From Corynebacterium uropygiale (GTDB lineage Bacteria > Actinomycetota > Actinomycetes > Mycobacteriales > Mycobacteriaceae), in contig NZ_JAKGSI010000005.1 of the NCBI RefSeq assembly GCF_021568315.1, positions 124,001-188,000 of the forward strand: a stretch of 64,000 bases of DNA, written 5' to 3'. The notes beneath the pieces were generated by a model that saw nothing but the letters and a program-made list of their open reading frames with translations, made no database searches and had not been told where the DNA came from. Below, piece by piece: positions 50,936 to 59,351 of this stretch; the stretch's first letter is position 1; each line of letters begins with the position of its first letter. The position numbers and the translations under genes were made by a program.

Positions 50936-52090
50936 ATGCGCAGAGTTCACCCAGTTTTCCATTACGGCGAGACCGTCGATGATTATTCTGTCGTCCGCCC
51001 TCTCTTCCTCGCGGAATCAGTCCAGGTGTATGAGGTCCTCAATACGCACCTGCAGCGGACAGAGTGCCTCAAATTATTGACCCCACGTCATCCCCTCGAC
51101 GTGTCCTCTCAATGGGATGAGGCCCGACGCGCATCCCAGACCGGACACCCCGGAATTGTTCCGGTTTACCGGACGGGAGTGGTGCGCTCGCCTACCACAT
51201 CGGTGAATTGCCCGTGGTTCACCATGGCCTATGGGGAATACGGGGATCTGTATCGCCTGAAAGACTTCATGGATGAGTCCGGGTGGGACCCGGTGCGTCA
51301 GCGCGATACCTTCCTCACCCTTCTCACCCAGGTGGCGGGCACACTCGATGGTCTTCATCGGCTCGATCGCCCGGTGGTCCACGGCGATATTAAGCCAGGA
51401 AATATCGTCGTTTCTGGGCACCGAAGCGGCCAACTCAGAGCGCTGATCTCCGATTTCGGCCTCAACATGGCAGGCGAAGGGCACCGTTCCATGGGTGGCA
51501 CACCAGCCTATATGGCCCCGGAATGTTTCGAGGAATCCGCGGCCCATCCCACGCGGGATCGTTATGCCTTCGCCGTCATGGTCTTCGAAATGCTCTGCGG
51601 GCGGCGCCCCCTGGAGGTGGGGACAGATTCCGCACACTCGTGGGAGATCTATACCGCCTATGCGGACATCCAGAAACACGCCCCGCGCCCGCGATTTTCC
51701 GATTATTATCCCGGAGCAGGCGCACGCAGTGTAGATGAGCTCTTTCGCCGAGCCCTGTCGGTCAATCCCGCAGAGCGCCCCGAGAGCTGCACCGCTTTCA
51801 TCACGGATATTGGTGACGCCCTCACGGGGGCTCGACGGCGCCGGCGTGCCAAGAAGGCTGTGGTCGCGGGCGCTGCGGCGCTCATCGTGGTGGGCGGGGG
51901 AGCGGCCCTCGCCACCGGCTCGCACCCGAGGGCTCGCTTCACCTGCAGGGCGCATGCCCCAGCACGGATGTCCTGGCGAGCGTCAACGCTGCTCAGGAGG
52001 GCTCCAGATTCGATGCGATCGAAGCCCTTGATGTCGCGTCCCCGCAGGACGAGGACGTGGATGTTCACGCGGGCTGTGCCCTCGCGATAG
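50936..52090 (+). CDS. Membrane Ser/Thr protein kinase, divergent and frameshifted after the membrane helix
   Basis: The first 300 residues are a protein kinase domain: the ATP-binding lysine is K46 in ECLKLL, a candidate helix-C glutamate is in WDEARRA (about 62), the catalytic loop is HGDIKPGN (149-156), then DFG at 173-175 and APE at 194-196. The G-loop lacks its glycines (VVRPLFLAES), and HRD is HGD. A membrane helix follows at about 308-326. After GSHPRARF the frame becomes arginine-rich and unlike any ectodomain. The natural extracellular part continues in another frame (51925-52482). So this gene has lost its ectodomain by a one-base deletion, or a recoding event or sequencing error explains it. 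The gene overlaps its own ectodomain fragment and precedes the FHA-like gene. Confidence 0.78.
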   Translation: MRRVHPVFHYGETVDDYSVVRPLFLAESVQVYEVLNTHLQRTECLKLLTPRHPLDVSSQWDEARRASQTGHPGIVPVYRTGVVRSPTTSVNCPWFTMAYGEYGDLYRLKDFMDESGWDPVRQRDTFLTLLTQVAGTLDGLHRLDRPVVHGDIKPGNIVVSGHRSGQLRALISDFGLNMAGEGHRSMGGTPAYMAPECFEESAAHPTRDRYAFAVMVFEMLCGRRPLEVGTDSAHSWEIYTAYADIQKHAPRPRFSDYYPGAGARSVDELFRRALSVNPAERPESCTAFITDIGDALTGARRRRRAKKAVVAGAAALIVVGGGAALATGSHPRARFTCRAHAPARMSWRASTLLRRAPDSMRSKPLMSRPRRTRTWMFTRAVPSR

Positions 52091-52482
52091 GTATGAAGAG
52101 CCCGAATCCTTCGATTCAGCACAGCGAGGGATGGACCCTCTATCTCTTCAATCCCTCTGGCTCCTCGGATTCTGAATCCGTCCGCCGCGCGAAAGATAGC
52201 GCGCTTCAGTCCTTCTTTAGGGTGCAACAGAATCGCGATAAGGCGCTATCCGACGGCACGCGGGTGCGCGTCCAGACCACGAGTGATTACCAGGATGCGG
52301 ATGGAATCAGATCGACGGTCTGCGCTGTCGAGGATTGGGGGCATGACGCCCTTGCCATCCAAGTCGATCGCGGTGCCCCCGACCTGTGGAGCACCGGGGA
52401 CGGGATCAGCAAAGAAGAACGACAATGTGGCCAGGCCATGCGCGTCCTTGAAGCATGGTCTCATCAGAACTCAACCCACTAA
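51925..52482 (+). pseudogene. Out-of-frame extracellular domain of the Ser/Thr kinase
   Basis: From about 51925 the frame one base behind that of the kinase gives a sensible secreted-type sequence. It includes GACPSTDVLASVNAAQEGS, then residues with IEALDVASPQDEDVDVHAGCALAIG, WTLYLFNPSG and ending near SHQNSTH, with four cysteines. It would follow the kinase membrane helix directly. A single extra base between about 51905 and 51945 would join the two. An internal ATG at 52057 could also start a separate 141-residue protein, but it has no signal peptide, so the joined reading is preferred. Confidence 0.6.
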
Positions 52483-52503
52483 GAGAGCGAGGTTCACGCG
52501 ATC

Positions 52504-53289
52504 ATGACTGACTCTGGACACAACCAGCAAAATCAATTGCCGCCGCTGTATATCGGGAGCACGAACGGCGAAGCGTGCATTCCACCGGACCGCCCATTCA
52601 CCATCGGCCGCCAGGGGGACCTCCTCGTCGGCGAGGACAACCCCTTTATGCACCGCGTTCTCCTCGAAATCGCAGTCATCAATAACCGCTGGCATATCGC
52701 CAACGCCTCCCCGCATTATCGCGTCTACATCACGGACTATTCCGGCAACTTACTCCACACGATCATGCCTCTAACCAGCGTGTGTGTGGAGTGGGAGTAC
52801 TTCATCATTGACATTCGAATCCAGGATCAGCGCTATACTCTCGACGCCGATTGCTGCGCCCCGGATGGTAGCCCGCGAAGGGATCACCGCTCTGCTGAGA
52901 CGTATTCGGCAACGTGGAAAGTCGACCCACTGGATGAGGACATCAAGGTGGCCGTCGTCGCCCTCGCGGAAGAGACGCTGAAAACCGGAGACCTCGGCGC
53001 ACTGAAAACCTTCACCGAGGGGACCCGCCGCCTCCACTGGGAGAAACACCCCAAACGCATGGAGAAGCGCATCACCAAGTTGTGTGAGGAGCTGGCTCTC
53101 CGGGGAGTACCCGGGCTCACTGGGTCGAATGCCAAGATGGCGGTGAATCGCCGGATTTCCGCTATTCAATACTGCATTGAAACCCGCCTCATTACCCCGG
53201 ATGACCTTGTCCTCATCAAGCAAGAGCGGGCACGCCAGCAAGCCGAACAGGGTAGTGGGGAAGGCGAGGGCGAGGCCCACGCAGAGTAA
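52504..53289 (+). CDS. FHA-like domain protein
   Basis: This 261-residue protein has an N-terminal FHA-like domain at about residues 25-100: PFTIGRQGDLLV (GR motif), NPFMHRVLLEI with the conserved histidine, and INNRWHIANAS. FHA domains bind phosphothreonine. The C-terminal half is helical and basic (HWEKHPKRMEKRITKLCEEL, NAKMAVNRRISAIQYCIETRL), perhaps a nucleic-acid or protein-binding module. It starts 21 bases after the kinase ectodomain fragment. It would be the natural phosphate reader of the kinase. Its output function is unknown. Confidence 0.7.
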   Translation: MTDSGHNQQNQLPPLYIGSTNGEACIPPDRPFTIGRQGDLLVGEDNPFMHRVLLEIAVINNRWHIANASPHYRVYITDYSGNLLHTIMPLTSVCVEWEYFIIDIRIQDQRYTLDADCCAPDGSPRRDHRSAETYSATWKVDPLDEDIKVAVVALAEETLKTGDLGALKTFTEGTRRLHWEKHPKRMEKRITKLCEELALRGVPGLTGSNAKMAVNRRISAIQYCIETRLITPDDLVLIKQERARQQAEQGSGEGEGEAHAE

Positions 53290-53343
53290 TTCTCGAGTAA
53301 TTCAGCGGGGCTGCAGTGTTTCGCCCCGAAGCCCCACGCTCTC

Positions 53344-54258
53344 TCATCGGCCGGGGACGGGGAGAAAGAGAGGCCGGCGGACGCGATTCTCGTGGTCCAC
53401 TAGCCACTCCGGAAAACCGAGACTCACCGCCGTGTGCAGCGGGTTCGGGCTTCGCTGAATGAGGCTCAACGTGTGGTGATACACGGCATCACCCGGATGA
53501 ATCTGCGCCAGGAGAATAGCGGCAAGATCCCGATGTTCTCCCCCGGTGCGCCCGGCGGCCAGCTCACGAATCACCGTGGAATCAATGGGAATCCCGTCAA
53601 TAGTTCCCGGGCCTTGATAACGAAAACCCGGATGAAGAATATCCCCCAAACAGCGGACATGGGGATAGCGGCGTCGAAAACGAATGAAAGCCAGCCACAG
53701 TTCTTTCTCGAGAGGATCCCGCGGGCTCATCGGCCGCCCCCATGGCTCACACGCAACAATGGGGCACGTGGGATCCTCAGAGAGCATGCTGAAATTGAGA
53801 AATATCCGCTTTTCTTCCTCCGTGAGCAGGAGCTTTTGCGTGGTGAGCCCTATTCCGGCGCGAAAGAGCGTCCCCGGAGAATAGAGCGGGTCAGGGGCCA
53901 GAAATCTGCTGGTGAGCGTGCGAAGAACGGCGAGCTCCTCCGAGCCCGTGGGCGAGCACAGGGCAGCCCGCCACACATCAATGAACGGCGCCCACCCCCT
54001 CTGGCGAATGACACGCTGACCATGGGCCGACGCCACGATGCGCAGCAGATCCAGCGCCTGAAGAGCTTTCGCCCGGGTCGGACTGCACAACGCCCGGCGC
54101 AGCGCGCGGATGCCGGATACCCAGGCCATGGGGTTCTCTGGGCTTCCGGGGAGCTCTCCCACCCAGTCCACCAGCATGCGGCGGGTCGCAGCTGTGCGGG
54201 TAGCCCCATCTGCTCTTGCCGTCGAGCCCCATGCTCCAGGCGTTGTCGTGTCATTCAC
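53344..54258 (-). CDS. Unknown protein of 304 residues
   Basis: I do not recognise this soluble, arginine-rich protein. It begins MNDTTTPGAWGSTARADG. The middle contains ALRRALCSPTRAKALQALDLLRIVAS and a helical repeat-like pattern. Its C-terminal part has IDGIPIDSTVIRELAAG and RDLAAILLAQIHPGDAVYHHTLSLI. The GTG start follows TAGGGT (54265-54270 on the minus strand) by six bases, a leaderless pattern. It converges with the FHA-like gene. It may belong to the kinase/FHA locus, but there is no direct evidence. Confidence 0.6.
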   Translation of the reverse strand: MNDTTTPGAWGSTARADGATRTAATRRMLVDWVGELPGSPENPMAWVSGIRALRRALCSPTRAKALQALDLLRIVASAHGQRVIRQRGWAPFIDVWRAALCSPTGSEELAVLRTLTSRFLAPDPLYSPGTLFRAGIGLTTQKLLLTEEEKRIFLNFSMLSEDPTCPIVACEPWGRPMSPRDPLEKELWLAFIRFRRRYPHVRCLGDILHPGFRYQGPGTIDGIPIDSTVIRELAAGRTGGEHRDLAAILLAQIHPGDAVYHHTLSLIQRSPNPLHTAVSLGFPEWLVDHENRVRRPLFLPVPGR

Positions 54259-54501
54259 GCTGTCACCCTATGGCTGAACTCCCCGCGTGGTCGAGGGGAG
54301 CGATCCCCTGGCGGCTACCTCCATTCGGGGGCGCGTTCTGCGTCAGGGGCCACCATCGTCTGTATGGCCAGCCGGAAAACGGGAAAGCCACCAGCGCTTA
54401 AGGAAGTGTTGTCAAATTGTAATCTTCTGACCTCCTGGATTGGGCCTCGTGTCCAGGAGAAACGCCGAAGTCATGTCCGACCCCTGTGCCATTATGAGGT
54501 C

Positions 54502-55647
54502 ATGCGCTCCTTCTTCCACCGACGCGGCAGGGCGGCCGCGTGTTTGAGTCTTGCGGGGTTGGTTGCCCTCAGCCCCATCCTTTCTGTGCCGGCAGCGCAG
54601 GCCGATCCTGCGCCTACCTCGCAGAACACCCCCGTGAATGCTGAGCCTGCGCAGCCGCCTCTCGCGGTGATCGACAGCGCGGATGCTCTCCAGCGCGTGC
54701 GCGCCCAGCTCGCCGAGGTCGGAATGAGTGTTCCCGACGTCGATCCCTCGGTTACCCGAGCCGTGGATGAATCCTTGTTCCGCGCAGTGCCGGAACAGCT
54801 GCGCTCGAGGGTGTCGACGCCATCGCTGGACGCCGCGGAGGCCTCGGACGGTAATGCCGCCATTGCGCCGGAGGCTTTCCCCGCGAACCCCGGCCCGGAT
54901 GGTCCCAACTATCACTGGACGAATGACCTGCTTGCTCGCGTGCTGGCAGGAAAACCCCTGGACCCGGTGGTGCTCCAGCGCGTCGCAGGCAGCTTCTTTG
55001 ACGCCCCGGATATCCCCGCCGCGTCTCGCGAGCTCGAGGCTCAAGGCAAGTCCCTGTACGGTCCGGGCACGCCGGTGTTCGTGGGGAATTCCATGATTTG
55101 CACCTTGGCGGTGGCAGGCTATGACGCGCAGGGCAACAAGGTGGGGATTACCGCTGGTCACTGCGGGAAGGTCGGAGATGCCGTGATGTCTGCTGACTCG
55201 TGGAAGATCGGGCCCAGCGGTCGAGTGGTGGCGAGCAACCCGGGGCAGGATTATGCCGTCATCCAGTTCGGCGAGAATGCCGAGGTCACGCGGAGCTACA
55301 ACGGGGTCACCGTGAATAGCGTGGGCGGGGCGCCAGCCCCGGGACAGACGGTGTGCAAGTCCGGGGTGGGAACCGGGACCACGTGCGGCATCACCTGGAG
55401 CACCCAGCCGCGCGTCATCCTCACCCAGGTGTGCGCGATGCAGGGGGATTCCGGCGGACCCGTGACTCAGGGCGACCGCCTCGTCGGCACGGTGTCGGGC
55501 GGGGCCTACCCGAATTACGCCCTCGCCTGCCGTAGCCCGCTGCAGGGGCCCCTGCACATGCCGACGGTTGTAAGCCGAGCCGATGCCACGATGGCCGACC
55601 TCAACGCCAGCGGCGGGCCAGGGGCCGGATTCCAGCTCGCTGGTTAA
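54502..55647 (+). CDS. Secreted S1 family (chymotrypsin-like) serine protease
   Basis: This 381-residue exported protein has a signal peptide ending near AQA at residue 34 and a propeptide-like region to about residue 185. The catalytic triad is visible as His220 in TAGHCG, Asp250 in GQDYAVIQF and Ser317 in GDSGGPV. Four cysteines would form the family disulfides. It resembles streptogrisin/alpha-lytic-type proteases of actinobacteria. A longer open frame extends upstream but lacks sense. The ATG at 54502 immediately precedes a basic-hydrophobic export signal. It converges with hisN. Confidence 0.88.
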   Translation: MRSFFHRRGRAAACLSLAGLVALSPILSVPAAQADPAPTSQNTPVNAEPAQPPLAVIDSADALQRVRAQLAEVGMSVPDVDPSVTRAVDESLFRAVPEQLRSRVSTPSLDAAEASDGNAAIAPEAFPANPGPDGPNYHWTNDLLARVLAGKPLDPVVLQRVAGSFFDAPDIPAASRELEAQGKSLYGPGTPVFVGNSMICTLAVAGYDAQGNKVGITAGHCGKVGDAVMSADSWKIGPSGRVVASNPGQDYAVIQFGENAEVTRSYNGVTVNSVGGAPAPGQTVCKSGVGTGTTCGITWSTQPRVILTQVCAMQGDSGGPVTQGDRLVGTVSGGAYPNYALACRSPLQGPLHMPTVVSRADATMADLNASGGPGAGFQLAG

Positions 55648-55682
55648 CCTCCCTGGCTAGTCACCCCAGCTAGCCCCGCTGC

Positions 55683-56465
55683 TTAGCGCAGCGCGGAGAG
55701 AACCACCTCGTGGAGGTGCGAGTTCGTGGCCACGGCGTTGCCGCCGTGAGGTCCCGGCTCGCCGTCGAGGGAGGTGAAGGCGCCGCCTGCCTCAGTGACC
55801 AGCGCGGAGAGCGCCGCAAGATCCCAGAGGGACACCTCCGGTTCGGCCGCGATGTCCACGGCTCCTTCCGCGACGAGGCAATAGGACAAAAAGTCCCCGT
55901 ATCCGCGGAGCCGCCAGCAGCGGTCTGTCAGGTCGATGAAGCGCTCCCGCAGCCCCAGCTCCTTCCACCCGGACAGCGAGGAGAAGGATAGCGAGGCATC
56001 GGACAGATCGCTCACGCCCGAGACCTCCAGGCGCTTGGGGGAGCTGCCGTCAAACGTCCGCCAGGCGCCGCCCCCCTGCGAGCAATACCAGCGTCTCTTG
56101 AGCGCTGGCGCGGAGATAACGCCAACGACAGGCACGCCGTCGTCGAGAAGCGCGATGAGGGTGGCCCAGATCGGCACCCCGCGCACAAAGTTCTTCGTCC
56201 CGTCGATGGGATCAATCACCCACTGTCGCCCCTCGAAAGCCACATCCCCGCCGAATTCCTCACCGAGCACCGCGTCCACGGGCCGGGCTTCGCTGAGCTT
56301 CTCGCGGATGGCCTTCTCGACGGCCAGATCCGCGTCAGAGACCGGGGTCATGTCGGGCTTGGAATCTACGCGCAGGTCGCTTGCGCCGAAGCGATCGAGG
56401 GTGAGAGCATCCGCCGCATCGGCGAGCTCCAGGGCACAGGCAAGATCATCAGCATAAGAGGTCAT
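55683..56465 (-). CDS. hisN: Histidinol-phosphatase, inositol-monophosphatase family
   Basis: This 260-residue phosphatase is likely the actinobacterial histidinol-phosphatase HisN, which removes phosphate in histidine synthesis. The metal-binding motifs are [25 protein letters not shown] and [23 protein letters not shown] lies seven bases before the ATG on the minus strand (56473-56478), a leaderless pattern. The closest known relatives include Cg0910 in C. glutamicum. The other IMPase-type protein lies just upstream; the assignment of HisN to this copy rests on the [10 protein letters not shown] motif. Confidence 0.85.
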   Translation of the reverse strand: MTSYADDLACALELADAADALTLDRFGASDLRVDSKPDMTPVSDADLAVEKAIREKLSEARPVDAVLGEEFGGDVAFEGRQWVIDPIDGTKNFVRGVPIWATLIALLDDGVPVVGVISAPALKRRWYCSQGGGAWRTFDGSSPKRLEVSGVSDLSDASLSFSSLSGWKELGLRERFIDLTDRCWRLRGYGDFLSYCLVAEGAVDIAAEPEVSLWDLAALSALVTEAGGAFTSLDGEPGPHGGNAVATNSHLHEVVLSALR

Positions 56466-56556
56466 GGGCCTCATTGTACGGTCCGTGTGCGGCGGCGCAC
56501 GCCCGGTTTCTATGGCCAGCGCCCGCCGCGGCGTTCTCCGGGCCTCGGGAGCGTGC

Positions 56557-57390
56557 TTAGTCCTTGAGCAGCGCCTCGATCTCGTCGACAATCTCCCGCG
56601 GGCCAGCGATCTTCCACTCGACTCCGCCGGCCTCAACGCCGCGTCCCACACCGCCGACGCCCTCTACCAGCGCGAGCCCCGGCAGCCAATCCCAGTCCTT
56701 CACGCTGTGCTGCATCCAGGCACCCAGGTCCCCGGAGGCAACGAGAGCGAGGTCGACGGAGGCCGCGCCGAACATCCGGATCGTGGCGGGGGAGCGGGCG
56801 ACGCCGAGCCAGGCAGAGAGAACGGATTCGCGGTGCATCCAGCTGGGGTGCAGGTAGGTGCCCAGGCTAATCTCAGCGAGGCGCGGCGACCGCCCTTCCG
56901 TACTCATACTGGGCAGCTTTTCGCCATTGCAGGAGGTGGGGATCTCCGGGCCGCCCACCCAGGTGTGGTCAGTGCTCGGGCGGTGCACGGCTCCGAGCAG
57001 GATCCTCGTCGGTGCAGAGCTGGGGCCCTCCACCAGGGCGAGGGCGGAACACCAGTAATCAAAGTCCGAGGTGAAGTTGTACGTCCCGTCGACGGGGTCA
57101 ATGACCCATGTCCTTCCTGATGTAGAGGGGGCGCTGGCTCCTTCTTCGCCGAGGATGCCGTCGTCGGGACGGAGTTCGCGGAGGACGGTGGAGACGAAGT
57201 GCTCGGCGGCGCGGTCGGCTTCCGTGACGACGTCGGAGATGGAGGTCTTGAACTCGGTGGTTAGGCCCTGCCGCCTCATGCGGAGGGCGAGTTGCCCCGC
57301 CTCCCGGACGACGTCCCGGGCAAGCGTGAGGTCATCGGCGGTGTCATGAGTATCGAGAAAGGTGCGCACTGACTCCTGCATGGCGCCCAT
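56557..57390 (-). CDS. Inositol monophosphatase family protein
   Basis: This 277-residue protein has the IMPase motifs GEEGAS and [20 protein letters not shown], and [16 protein letters not shown] at the C terminus. It could dephosphorylate inositol phosphate or a related sugar phosphate such as in CysQ/SuhB relatives. The ATG at 57390 has GGGAGG close upstream, but CACAAT seven bases before the next in-frame ATG (57381) would fit a leaderless start, so the start is uncertain by three codons. It is divergent from prfB across about 64 bases. hisN follows 91 bases downstream. Confidence 0.85.
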   Translation of the reverse strand: MGAMQESVRTFLDTHDTADDLTLARDVVREAGQLALRMRRQGLTTEFKTSISDVVTEADRAAEHFVSTVLRELRPDDGILGEEGASAPSTSGRTWVIDPVDGTYNFTSDFDYWCSALALVEGPSSAPTRILLGAVHRPSTDHTWVGGPEIPTSCNGEKLPSMSTEGRSPRLAEISLGTYLHPSWMHRESVLSAWLGVARSPATIRMFGAASVDLALVASGDLGAWMQHSVKDWDWLPGLALVEGVGGVGRGVEAGGVEWKIAGPREIVDEIEALLKD

Positions 57391-57440
57391 TGTGCCCTCC
57401 CTTTGCGTGCCCTGCAGCGTCGGGGCAGGAGGTGGGGCGC

Positions 57441-57446
57441 TACACT
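57441..57446 (+). promoter_or_regulatory. -10 element of prfB (leaderless start)
   Basis: TACACT lies eight bases before the prfB ATG. Confidence 0.6.
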
Positions 57447-57454
57447 GCGAAGTC

Positions 57455-58561
57455 ATGCGACCGGAAATCAGCGCCTCTCTTGACGACCTGGAGACCACTC
57501 TCGGGACCATCGAAAAGGTGATGGACCCGGATGAGATGTCTGATCGGGTTCGCGAGCTCGAAACCCAGGCGGCCGACCCTTCCCTGTGGGATGACCCCGA
57601 GCACGCGCAGAAGGTGACCTCCGAGCTGTCCAACGTGCAGGGCAGCCTCAAGAAGCTGCGTGGGCTGCGGCAGCGGCTCGACGACATGCCGGTCCTCTTC
57701 GAGCTCGCGGAAGAGGAAGGGGAGGGCGATGAGCTTGCCCTCGCGGAGCTCAAGGACCTGCGCGAGGAGATCGAGGCCCTCGAGGTGAAGACGATGCTCT
57801 CGGGGGAGTACGACGCGCGCGAGGCGGTTCTCACCATCCGCTCGGGCGCTGGTGGTGTCGACGCATCCGACTGGGCGGAAATGCTCATGCGTATGTATAT
57901 CCGCTGGGCGGAGAAGAAAGGCCACAAGGTGGAGATTTACGACACCTCCTACGCCGAGGAGGCCGGGATTAAGTCCGCCACGCTGGTCATTCATGGTGAG
58001 TACACCTACGGAACGCTGTCTGTGGAGCAGGGGGCGCATCGCCTCGTTCGTATCAGCCCCTTCGATAACCAGGGCCGGCGCCAGACGTCCTTCGCGGAGG
58101 TCGAGGTGCTTCCCGTCGTCGAGCAGACGGATCACATTGATATCCCCGACACGGACATTCGCGTGGATGTGTTCCGCTCCTCCGGTCCTGGCGGCCAGTC
58201 GGTCAACACGACGGACTCCGCGGTGCGCATCACGCACTTGCCCACCAACATTGTGGTCACGTGCCAGAACGAGAAGTCTCAGCTGCAGAATCGCGCGTCG
58301 GCGATGCGAGTCCTCCAGGCCAAATTGCTGGAGAAGAAGCGCGCCGAGGAGCGCGCGGAGCTCGACGCCCTGGGCGCCGGCGGCAACGCCTCCTGGGGTA
58401 ACCAGATGCGTTCCTATGTGCTGCACCCCTATCAGATGGTCAAGGACCTGCGAACGAACTACGAGGTCAATGACCCACAGAAGGTTCTCGACGGCGACCT
58501 TGACGGCTTCCTTGAGGCGGGGATCCGCTGGCGGATGTCGGAGCAGCAGAAGAAGGACTAG
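57455..58561 (+). CDS. prfB: Peptide chain release factor 2
   Basis: This 368-residue factor ends translation at UGA and UAA. It has the GGQ loop ([17 protein letters not shown]) that triggers peptide release and the SPF discriminator in [15 protein letters not shown]. The whole gene is in one frame with no in-frame UGA, so it lacks the autoregulatory frameshift of E. coli prfB. The leaderless -10 precedes the ATG. It begins the prfB-ftsE-ftsX-smpB set conserved in actinobacteria. Confidence 0.96.
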   Translation: MRPEISASLDDLETTLGTIEKVMDPDEMSDRVRELETQAADPSLWDDPEHAQKVTSELSNVQGSLKKLRGLRQRLDDMPVLFELAEEEGEGDELALAELKDLREEIEALEVKTMLSGEYDAREAVLTIRSGAGGVDASDWAEMLMRMYIRWAEKKGHKVEIYDTSYAEEAGIKSATLVIHGEYTYGTLSVEQGAHRLVRISPFDNQGRRQTSFAEVEVLPVVEQTDHIDIPDTDIRVDVFRSSGPGGQSVNTTDSAVRITHLPTNIVVTCQNEKSQLQNRASAMRVLQAKLLEKKRAEERAELDALGAGGNASWGNQMRSYVLHPYQMVKDLRTNYEVNDPQKVLDGDLDGFLEAGIRWRMSEQQKKD

Positions 58562-58640
58562 GGCCGCCCGGGCCGGCGTCGAGCTTTATCTTTAGTCACA
58601 CGTGTTTCATCTGTACCACTAGTCACGCTATGGTGGTCAC

Positions 58641-59330
58641 GTGATCACGTTCGACAAGGTAACCAAGACCTACCGTACTTCCACGCGGCCAGCGCTCAGT
58701 GACATCTCGTTGACCATTGATAAGGGCGAGTTTGTCTTTCTGATTGGCCCGTCGGGCTCGGGGAAGTCGACGTTCCTGCAGCTCCTCATCCGCGAGGAGA
58801 ATGTCACATCTGGCGATGTGTGGGTGTCTGATTTCCACGTCAATAAGCTCCGGGGGCGCCAGGTGAATAAGCTTCGCCAGCGCATTGGCTACGTGTTCCA
58901 GGATTTCCGCCTGCTGCCCAAGCTGACGGTCTATGACAATGTGGCTTTTGCCCTCGAGGTCATCGGGAAGAAGAAGGAGACGATTAAGAAGCTCGTCCCC
59001 GAAACCCTCGAACTCGTGGGCCTGGAGGCCAAGGCCAACCGACTGCCGCACGAGTTGTCTGGCGGCGAGCAGCAGCGCGTCGCGATCGCGCGGGCGTTCG
59101 TCAACCGCCCGCTCGTGCTGCTGGCCGATGAGCCCACCGGCAACCTCGACCCCGAGACCGCCGACGGCATCATGAACCTCTTGAGCCGCATCAACCGCAC
59201 TGGCACCACGGTTGTCATGTCCACCCACAACAAGCGCGCGGTCGACGACATGCGCCAGCGCGTCATTGAGCTAAACCTCGGCCGCCTGGTGCGCGACGAT
59301 GCCCACGGCGTCTACGGGGAATCCCGCTAA
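58641..59330 (+). CDS. ftsE: Cell division ATP-binding protein FtsE
   Basis: This 229-residue ABC ATPase pairs with FtsX to control cell-wall hydrolysis at the septum. Walker A is GPSGSGKST, the signature [14 protein letters not shown], and Walker [14 protein letters not shown]. The GTG start follows TATGGT (58629-58634) by six bases, a leaderless pattern. ftsX follows after 21 bases. Length and order are normal. Confidence 0.96.
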   Translation: MITFDKVTKTYRTSTRPALSDISLTIDKGEFVFLIGPSGSGKSTFLQLLIREENVTSGDVWVSDFHVNKLRGRQVNKLRQRIGYVFQDFRLLPKLTVYDNVAFALEVIGKKKETIKKLVPETLELVGLEAKANRLPHELSGGEQQRVAIARAFVNRPLVLLADEPTGNLDPETADGIMNLLSRINRTGTTVVMSTHNKRAVDDMRQRVIELNLGRLVRDDAHGVYGESR

Positions 59331-59351
59331 GCCCGGGAGGAGGAACTGAGG

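Noticed and set aside
46812..53289. A complete type VII secretion system
   Set aside because: No EccA-EccE, MycP or WXG100 pair was found. Only substrate-like and lipoprotein genes are present.
53434..54501. In-frame extension upstream of the S1 protease
   Set aside because: The extension is antisense to the 304-residue unknown gene and lacks a ribosome site. The export signal begins at 54502.
57455..58561. Programmed frameshift in prfB
   Set aside because: The frame is continuous from start to stop with no in-frame UGA near codon 26.
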